Source of the DNA: CAZKEW01 sp964558915
GTDB taxonomy: Bacteria > Acidobacteriota > Aminicenantia > Aminicenantales > UBA8522
Direction of reading: 5' to 3'
DNA: 17,591 bases
Assembly: GCA_964558915.1 (NCBI GenBank)
Contig: CAZLFV010000055.1
Location: forward strand, 1 to 17,591
The position numbers and the translations under genes were made by a program. This document shows, piece after piece, positions 13,135 to 17,591 of this stretch; positions within the stretch are counted from its first letter, which is position 1; every line of letters starts with the position of its first letter. The notes under the pieces were generated by a model, which worked only from the letters and a program-made list of their open reading frames with translations, made no database searches and had not been told where the DNA came from.

Positions 13135-13921
13135 ATCGGTTCACCCCTGAAGTGAAAAGTTGCGGCTCCTCTTCTTCTCCCAGGCTCAATATCTCCGCTC
13201 CTCGAGCAGTTAAAGCGACCGTATGCTCAAAATGGGCAGACAAACTTCTGTCCTTGGTCACCGCGGTCCAGCCGTCTTCAAGGACTTCTTCCTGCCAATC
13301 TCCCAGAGCGATCATTGGTTCGATGGCCAGGGTAAGTCCCTCCCTAATCCTGGCGCCTCGTCCGGGCTGGCCAAAATTGGGCACCTGGGGCTCCTCGTGG
13401 AGAGAGTGACCGATGCCGTGTCCCACAAACGAGCGGATGACCGAGAATCCCTGGGCTTCCACATCGCTCTGAATAGCAAACGATATATCGGAAATGCGAC
13501 TTCCCTTCTTCATCTTCTCGAGGCCTTTAAAGAAAGCCCTCTCTGCGGCCGTGATAAGCTGCCTCGCTTCTGGGCTGACTTCTCCGACTGGAATTGTCAC
13601 AGCCGCATCCCCATAGAAGCCGTCAAAAAGAACTCCAAAATCGAGGCCGATGATGTCCCCGTCTTTGAGAAGGCGCGAAGAGGGAATGCCGTGGATGATC
13701 ACTTCATTGATAGACGTGCACAAAGATGCGGGATACCCGCGGTATCCCTTGAAGGCGGGCACGGCACCCAGCTCTCGAGTTCTGGCTTCCGCACATTCAT
13801 CAAGCATTTTTGTCGAGACTCCCGGTTTAATCATGGCTTTCAATTCAGCTAAGACTTTGGCCACAATCTGGCTGGCGCGTTTCATGGCCGCAATCTCTGC
13901 TTCGGTCTTGTAGATGATCAT
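13127..13921 (-). CDS. map: Methionine aminopeptidase, type I
   Basis: 264 residues, matching type Ia enzymes without extensions. All five metal ligands are visible: Asp94 in GLDFG, Asp105 in YGDAA, His168 in GHGIGHSLHEEP, Glu201 in AIEPM and Glu232 in HFEHT. Each is offset by three from E. coli D97, D108, H171, E204, E235. His175, equivalent to E. coli H178, is also present. The enzyme removes the initiator Met from nascent proteins with a small second residue, acting at the ribosome exit. The C-terminal 15 residues (EEEEPQLF...) are a variable tail. It sits between adk (ATGA overlap) and infA (8-base overlap), a common location in the spc/alpha cluster. Confidence 0.97.
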   Translation of the reverse strand: MIIYKTEAEIAAMKRASQIVAKVLAELKAMIKPGVSTKMLDECAEARTRELGAVPAFKGYRGYPASLCTSINEVIIHGIPSSRLLKDGDIIGLDFGVLFDGFYGDAAVTIPVGEVSPEARQLITAAERAFFKGLEKMKKGSRISDISFAIQSDVEAQGFSVIRSFVGHGIGHSLHEEPQVPNFGQPGRGARIREGLTLAIEPMIALGDWQEEVLEDGWTAVTKDRSLSAHFEHTVALTARGAEILSLGEEEEPQLFTSGVNRYA

Positions 13922-14589
13922 CCGAGCGCCTTGTTTTCCCCCAGTTCGGCCAGCTCAGCATCCAACACTGCACTGAGCCGGCTAAAAACCTCTTCCACCG
14001 GTCCCGAACCCTCAATCTGGCGATAGACATCCTTGGCTTTGTAAAACCCCCTGAGCTTTTCGGTCTGCTCCCTGTAAACGCGGAAGCGCTCTTTAATGAC
14101 CTCAGGGTTGTCGTCCTTCCTCTGGTAGAGCGGCCCACCGCAGATATCGCACCTCCCTTTTTTCCCGAGGGACTGGACTAGGAGGTTATAAATCGTCCCG
14201 CAAGAAGAGCAGACTCGACGGCTCTCGAGCCGTCTGACCAAAGTGGTCATGTCGATATCGATCTCGACGGCAATTTCTGCGCGTCCGCCGTTCATTCTCT
14301 CAAGGCTTTGGGCCTGGGCGAGATTCCGCGGGAATCCGTCTAAGAGGTACCCACGCCGGCAGTCAGGACTCTTGATTCTCTCTTGAACGAGCTCCTCGAC
14401 GAGATCATCGCTAACCAGGCGGCCCTGATTCATAATCTCTTCCGCTTTCCGGCCTAATGGTGTCTGGTCCTGGACAGCCTGCCGAAGAAGATCGCCAGTA
14501 GAGATCTTGGGAAACCCGTATCTCTTCTCGACGAGGTCTCCTTGAGTGCCTTTGCCGCTTCCGGGCGGGCCAAAGAGTATGATCCTCAT
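13918..14589 (-). CDS. adk: Adenylate kinase with zinc-binding LID
   Basis: 223 residues, the long form. The P-loop is GPPGSGKGT (8-16), AMP-binding residues lie around TGDLLR (31-36), and YLLDGFPRN (81-89) is the Walker B/AMP region. The LID contains Cys127, Cys130, Cys147 and Cys150 (C-x2-C-x16-C-x2-C), a structural zinc site found in many Gram-positive and other bacteria but replaced by hydrogen-bonding residues in E. coli. The enzyme interconverts ATP plus AMP and 2 ADP. The ATG overlaps the secY stop and its own stop overlaps the map start, both as ATGA, so secY-adk-map should be co-translated. Confidence 0.97.
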   Translation of the reverse strand: MRIILFGPPGSGKGTQGDLVEKRYGFPKISTGDLLRQAVQDQTPLGRKAEEIMNQGRLVSDDLVEELVQERIKSPDCRRGYLLDGFPRNLAQAQSLERMNGGRAEIAVEIDIDMTTLVRRLESRRVCSSCGTIYNLLVQSLGKKGRCDICGGPLYQRKDDNPEVIKERFRVYREQTEKLRGFYKAKDVYRQIEGSGPVEEVFSRLSAVLDAELAELGENKALG

Positions 14590-15968
14590 CCTCTTCTCCC
14601 TCGAATACGGCTCCGGCGCATAAACCCATCATAGTGACGCATCACGAGCTGGGCTTCGATCTGCTGCAATGTGTCCATGGCCACACCGACAACAATCAGG
14701 ATGGATGTACCCCCAAAATAGAAATCGACGTTTAGGCCCTGGGTGAACCATTTGGGCAAATTGGCCTCCAAAAAGTTGCCGACAAAGGGCAAGGCCTGGA
14801 CTTTAATTCCGGTGATCAGGAACTCCGGCAGGATGGCGATAGCGGCCAAATAGATAGCTCCAATGAGGGTGATCCGGGAAAGCGTTGTGTCGATAAAATC
14901 GGACGTATTCTTTCCCGGCCTGATTCCCGGTATAAATCCGCCATATTTGCGGAGGTTATCGGCGACATCCACGGGATTGAAGACGATGGAAACGTAAAAG
15001 TAAGTAAAGAAAATGATGGCCGCAATATAGAGGAGGTTATAAAGCGGCATCCCGATATTGAACTGCCTGGAAATCGTTTGAAAGACCGGTATCTTAATCA
15101 GCTGAGCGACCGTCTGGGGAATGGTAATGATCGAGGCAGCGAAAATGATCGGAATAACTCCGCCCGTATTAACCCTAAGCGGGAGATGGGTGCTCTGCCC
15201 GCCGTAGACTTTCCTCCCGACGACCCGCTTGGCGTAAGAGACAGGAATCCGGCGTTGCCCTCTTTCAACGAACACAATAATCGCCACGACCGACAGCATC
15301 AAAATGATGAGGAAAATGAACCGCAGGGGGTCCATGTTTCCTGTCCTGAAGCCCGTCACGACGCTCTGGATGCTCCGCGGAAAATCGACCACAATCCCGG
15401 CAAAGATGATGAGGGATATCCCGTTTCCGATACCGCGTTCGGAGATCTGCTCCCCCAGCCACATGATGAAGACAGTCCCCGTCGTCAGGGTTAAGACGGT
15501 CAGGAGCTGAAACCCGATCCCCGGATTCGGCACGATCGGAGCACCTCCGGGGCTCCTTAGAGCTTGGAGGAAAATGCCGATCCCCATGCCTTGGATAATG
15601 CAGATCACAAGGGTTCCATAACGGGTATACTGGGTAATCTTCTTCCGGCCGAGTTCGCCTTCTTTAGACAGCCTTTCAAGGTAGGGCCAGACGACTTGGA
15701 GAAGCTGTAGGATGATGGACGCGCTGATATAGGGCATGATGCCCAGAGCGAATATTGTCATTCGCGACATGCTTCTTCCGGAGAACAGGTCAATGAACCC
15801 GAAAATCGTCCCTTTTTGGGTTTGCCAGAATTCCGCTAAGGCTGTGGCACTGATTCCGGGGTTGGGAATCTGAGCGCCGATCCGGTAGACGGCCAGAAGA
15901 AGCAGGGTAAAAATGACCCGCTTCCTGAGCTCGGGAATGCTGAAAATGTTCCGGATGCTATCTAACAT
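14586..15968 (-). CDS. secY: Sec translocase channel subunit SecY
   Basis: 460 residues with ten predicted membrane segments, the normal topology. The start MLDSIRNIFSIPELRKRV and the first helix with PNPGI, the plug region after FGFIDLFSGRSMSRMTIFALGIMPYISASIILQLL, and the cytoplasmic loop before TM9, GFIPGIRPGKNTSDFID, are all characteristic. SecY forms the protein-conducting channel with SecE and SecG and works with SecA and the ribosome in the inner membrane. The secreted peptidase, barrel and lipoproteins in this window would depend on it. Its ATG shares one base with the rplO stop (TAATG), and its stop overlaps adk. Confidence 0.97.
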   Translation of the reverse strand: MLDSIRNIFSIPELRKRVIFTLLLLAVYRIGAQIPNPGISATALAEFWQTQKGTIFGFIDLFSGRSMSRMTIFALGIMPYISASIILQLLQVVWPYLERLSKEGELGRKKITQYTRYGTLVICIIQGMGIGIFLQALRSPGGAPIVPNPGIGFQLLTVLTLTTGTVFIMWLGEQISERGIGNGISLIIFAGIVVDFPRSIQSVVTGFRTGNMDPLRFIFLIILMLSVVAIIVFVERGQRRIPVSYAKRVVGRKVYGGQSTHLPLRVNTGGVIPIIFAASIITIPQTVAQLIKIPVFQTISRQFNIGMPLYNLLYIAAIIFFTYFYVSIVFNPVDVADNLRKYGGFIPGIRPGKNTSDFIDTTLSRITLIGAIYLAAIAILPEFLITGIKVQALPFVGNFLEANLPKWFTQGLNVDFYFGGTSILIVVGVAMDTLQQIEAQLVMRHYDGFMRRSRIRGRRG

Positions 15969-16414
15969 TATTCACTCCCGATGACGAGGGCTTGGCCTCC
16001 CGCTTTTTCTATCTTTTGCCGGGCCGATTGAGAAAATCTGTGAGCGTGTATTTTCTGAGATGAAGAGATTTCCCCACGACCCAGGATCTTGACTTCTGCG
16101 GATTCTTTTTTAATGAGCCCTGCTTTGGCGAAATCTTTTGGGCCGATTTCCTCCTTGGCTATTTTGGCGATGCGGTCAAGGTTGATTTCCTCATATTCTC
16201 TCCTGAAGACGTTGCTGAACCCACGCTTGGGGAGCCGGCGGTGAAGAGGCATCTGGCCGCCTTCAAAACCTTTCTTGCGCGAGTATCCCGCGATGGATTT
16301 CTGGCCTTTAGAACCCCGGCCCGCTGTCTTCCCCGTTCCGGACCCAGGACCGCGACCCTTTCGTTTATCCTGTTTCCTCGAGCCTGCCGCTGGACGCAAA
16401 TTGCTCAGATTCAT
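15968..16414 (-). CDS. rplO: 50S ribosomal protein L15
   Basis: 148 residues. MNLSNLRPAAGSRKQDKRKGRGPGSGTGKTAGRGSKGQKS is the long basic Gly-rich N-terminal extension that threads into the 50S core, and FEGGQMPLHRRLPKRGF (50-66) is the invariant block. The C-terminal globular domain includes VKILGRGEISSSQKIHAHRFS. L15 is a late assembly protein that contacts 23S domains II and V. Its ATG overlaps the rpmD stop (ATGA) and its stop overlaps the secY start. Confidence 0.97.
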   Translation of the reverse strand: MNLSNLRPAAGSRKQDKRKGRGPGSGTGKTAGRGSKGQKSIAGYSRKKGFEGGQMPLHRRLPKRGFSNVFRREYEEINLDRIAKIAKEEIGPKDFAKAGLIKKESAEVKILGRGEISSSQKIHAHRFSQSARQKIEKAGGQALVIGSE

Positions 16415-16641
16415 TTTTTCCCCACAGCCTCCACCTTCAGCAGATGCTTAATTTTATCGACCATTCCCCGGATCTCCGGGGCATCCGGACGCACGACCTC
16501 GGAATTGATCTTCCTCAGACCCAACCCCTTGGCCACTTCGCGCTGTCGCCGGGGATAGCCGATCAGACTGCGAACCAGCTTGATCCGCAGCTCGTGCTCG
16601 CCGGCGTCTTTCTTGACGGGTCTGATCTTCTTTATTGCCAT
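16411..16641 (-). CDS. rpmD: 50S ribosomal protein L30
   Basis: 76 residues; typical bacterial L30 has about 60. The core LRIKLVRSLIGYPRRQREVAKGLGLRKINSEVV (about 18-50) is unmistakable: the SxIG turn, then the GLGLRKIN helix start and strand. The extra length comes from a basic N-terminal segment (MAIKKIRPVKKDAGEHE) and a short C-terminal tail. L30 binds the 23S/5S region of the central protuberance side of the 50S. The start codon lies inside the rpsE end (10-base overlap). An internal start is unlikely, because no Met lies between residue 1 and the core. Confidence 0.95.
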   Translation of the reverse strand: MAIKKIRPVKKDAGEHELRIKLVRSLIGYPRRQREVAKGLGLRKINSEVVRPDAPEIRGMVDKIKHLLKVEAVGKK

Positions 16642-17156
16642 ATCCCTTCCTTTGCCTTGCCTCTCTTTTGGGAGATATCCTCAGGGCTCTTGAGGTGCTG
16701 CAATGCCTTGAGAGTGGCGTTGGCCACGCTGAAAGGGTTGTTGCTGCGGATAGACTTTGTCAGGATATCCTTGATCCCGGCCAGCTCGACAATGACTCTG
16801 ACGGCACCGCCGGCAATCACGCCTGTTCCCTTCGAGGCCGGCCGGAGCACGACCGTGCCCGCGCCGTCTTCGCCGCGAACCAGATGGGGAATCGTCGTCC
16901 CCGCCAGAGGCACGCTGATGAGATGTTTCTTGGCGTTCTCGACAGCCTTGGCAATCGCCATGGGAACCTCTCTGGCCTTTCCTTTGCCGACGCCGACCAT
17001 CCCGTTGCCGTTGCCCACTGCAGCAAGAGCGGAAAAGCTGAGGTTTTTCCCTCCTTTGACCACCTTGGTGACCCTGCGGATGGAAATCACCTGGTCCTTG
17101 AGCTCAAGCTCGGGCGTTTCTTCCGCTGCTTTGTTTTTCGATTGTCCCTCGTCCAC
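16632..17156 (-). CDS. rpsE: 30S ribosomal protein S5
   Basis: 174 residues from a GTG start at 17156, chosen because AGGAGG stands seven bases upstream. The N-terminal double-stranded-RNA-binding-like domain shows RRVTKVVKGGKNLSFSALAAVGN (27-49) and GMVGVGKGKAREVPMAIAKA. The C-terminal domain has GTGVIAGGAVRVIVELAGIKDILTKSIRSNNPFSVANAT. S5 helps form the mRNA entry helicase site and decoding fidelity with S4 and S12. The first 20 residues are acidic and variable. There is a 35-base gap to rplR upstream and a 10-base overlap with rpmD downstream. Confidence 0.97.
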   Translation of the reverse strand: MDEGQSKNKAAEETPELELKDQVISIRRVTKVVKGGKNLSFSALAAVGNGNGMVGVGKGKAREVPMAIAKAVENAKKHLISVPLAGTTIPHLVRGEDGAGTVVLRPASKGTGVIAGGAVRVIVELAGIKDILTKSIRSNNPFSVANATLKALQHLKSPEDISQKRGKAKEGIWQ

Positions 17157-17191
17157 GCTCTCTCCTCCTTTTTCGGCCTCACTCCTTGAGG

Positions 17192-17566
17192 TCAGAAAAC
17201 AAGACCTCCCTTCCTCAGAGCATCGGCCAATGTCTTCACCCGGCCATGATAAGGATAGGTGCCTCTATCAAAAACGATCTTCTCGATCTTTTTTTCTTTC
17301 AGACGGAAGGCCAGGAGCTTTCCCAAGTTTTCGCTGGCCTCTTTGTTCTTAAAATTCTTGTTTTTTTCTTTGAAGACCTTCTCCAAGGTACAGGCAGTGG
17401 CAAGCGCGGTCCCGCTCTCATCGTTGATGGCCTGGACATAGATGTACCGGTTGCTCTTAAAAACAAAGACCCTCGGTCTTTCGGCTGTTCCGAAGACTTT
17501 CGCTCTGATCCTTTTGCGAATCCTGGCATTGATTTTTTTCTTCAGCTTGGACTTGTCTTTATGCAC
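17192..17566 (-). CDS. rplR: 50S ribosomal protein L18
   Basis: 124 residues from a GTG start. The basic N terminus (KLKKKINARIRKRIRAKV) and RPRVFVFKSNRYIYVQAIND (30-49), with the C-terminal FDRGTYPYHGRVKTLADALRKGGLVF, are standard L18. It binds 5S rRNA and, with L5 and L25, helps place it in the central protuberance. The GTG lies eight bases inside the end of rplF; GGGGGTG just upstream may act as ribosome-binding site. A run of Lys/Asn/Glu around residues 65-78 (EKNKNFKNKEAS) is a variable loop. Confidence 0.96.
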   Translation of the reverse strand: MHKDKSKLKKKINARIRKRIRAKVFGTAERPRVFVFKSNRYIYVQAINDESGTALATACTLEKVFKEKNKNFKNKEASENLGKLLAFRLKEKKIEKIVFDRGTYPYHGRVKTLADALRKGGLVF

Positions 17567-17591
17567 CGGCCACCCCCGCCTTCCGTTCCTT
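17559..17591 (-). CDS. rplF: 50S ribosomal protein L6, last ten codons
   Basis: Only the 3' end lies in the window. Read on the minus strand from the edge the codons give KERKAGVAGA then TAA (17561-17559). A basic end with R-K-A-G is what L6 usually has, and rplF is the gene expected immediately before rplR in the spc operon. The stop overlaps the rplR start by eight bases. The assignment rests mainly on this position. Confidence 0.7.
   Translation of the reverse strand, partial: KERKAGVAGA

Noticed and set aside
1..17591. CRISPR arrays, tRNAs, insertion sequences, prophage or defence genes
   Set aside because: No regularly spaced repeats, cloverleaf-like segments with CCA or T-arm motifs, transposase or integrase motifs were seen on either strand; the region is ordinary core chromosome.

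Overview
The window is chromosomal bacterial DNA of moderately high GC. It probably comes from a Gram-negative (diderm) organism: it encodes an outer-membrane beta-barrel-like protein, a lipoprotein lytic transglycosylase with LysM domains, and several secreted proteins. An Acidobacteriota- or Aminicenantota-like source would fit the mix of S9 peptidase, LEA14-like protein and zinc-ribbon forms of S4 and adenylate kinase. That is a low-confidence inference, because no marker gene was compared.

Left half (1-9840), mixed housekeeping and envelope genes: the 5' part of a Sua5/YrdC-type threonylcarbamoyl-AMP synthase (minus, cut by the window edge); a 377-base non-coding stretch with hairpins and a promoter; a small beta-barrel protein (plus); a minus-strand pair made of a secreted LEA14-like protein followed by a family 2 glycosyltransferase; a secreted S9 prolyl-oligopeptidase-family peptidase (minus) with its own good promoter; a 384-base divergent spacer; a plus-strand pair of a tRNA CCA-adding/poly(A) polymerase-type nucleotidyltransferase with HD domain and a UDP-glucose 4-epimerase (ATGA overlap); and an MltD-like lytic transglycosylase with a near-consensus promoter and a probable intrinsic terminator.

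Right half (9861-17591), minus strand: the 3' portion of the classical spc/alpha ribosomal gene cluster, in transcription order rplF(partial)-rplR-rpsE-rpmD-rplO-secY-adk-map-infA-rpmJ-rpsM-rpsK-rpsD-rpoA-rplQ. Eight of the fourteen junctions overlap by 1-10 bases and the other gaps are at most 37 bases, so this is one tightly coupled operon. It joins ribosome assembly, translation initiation, N-terminal Met removal, Sec export and RNA polymerase alpha. rpmJ (37 aa) and the tail of rplF are short genes that are easy to miss.

I found no CRISPR array, tRNA, rRNA, insertion sequence, phage gene or defence system, and nothing I would call a new biological system. The items most worth a second look are the tandem signal-peptide-like N terminus of the S9 peptidase, the secreted two-copy LEA14/WHy protein next to a glycosyltransferase, the family-less beta-barrel gene with its structured upstream region, and the plus-strand terminator that overlaps the lytic transglycosylase stop codon and the rplQ 3' end.
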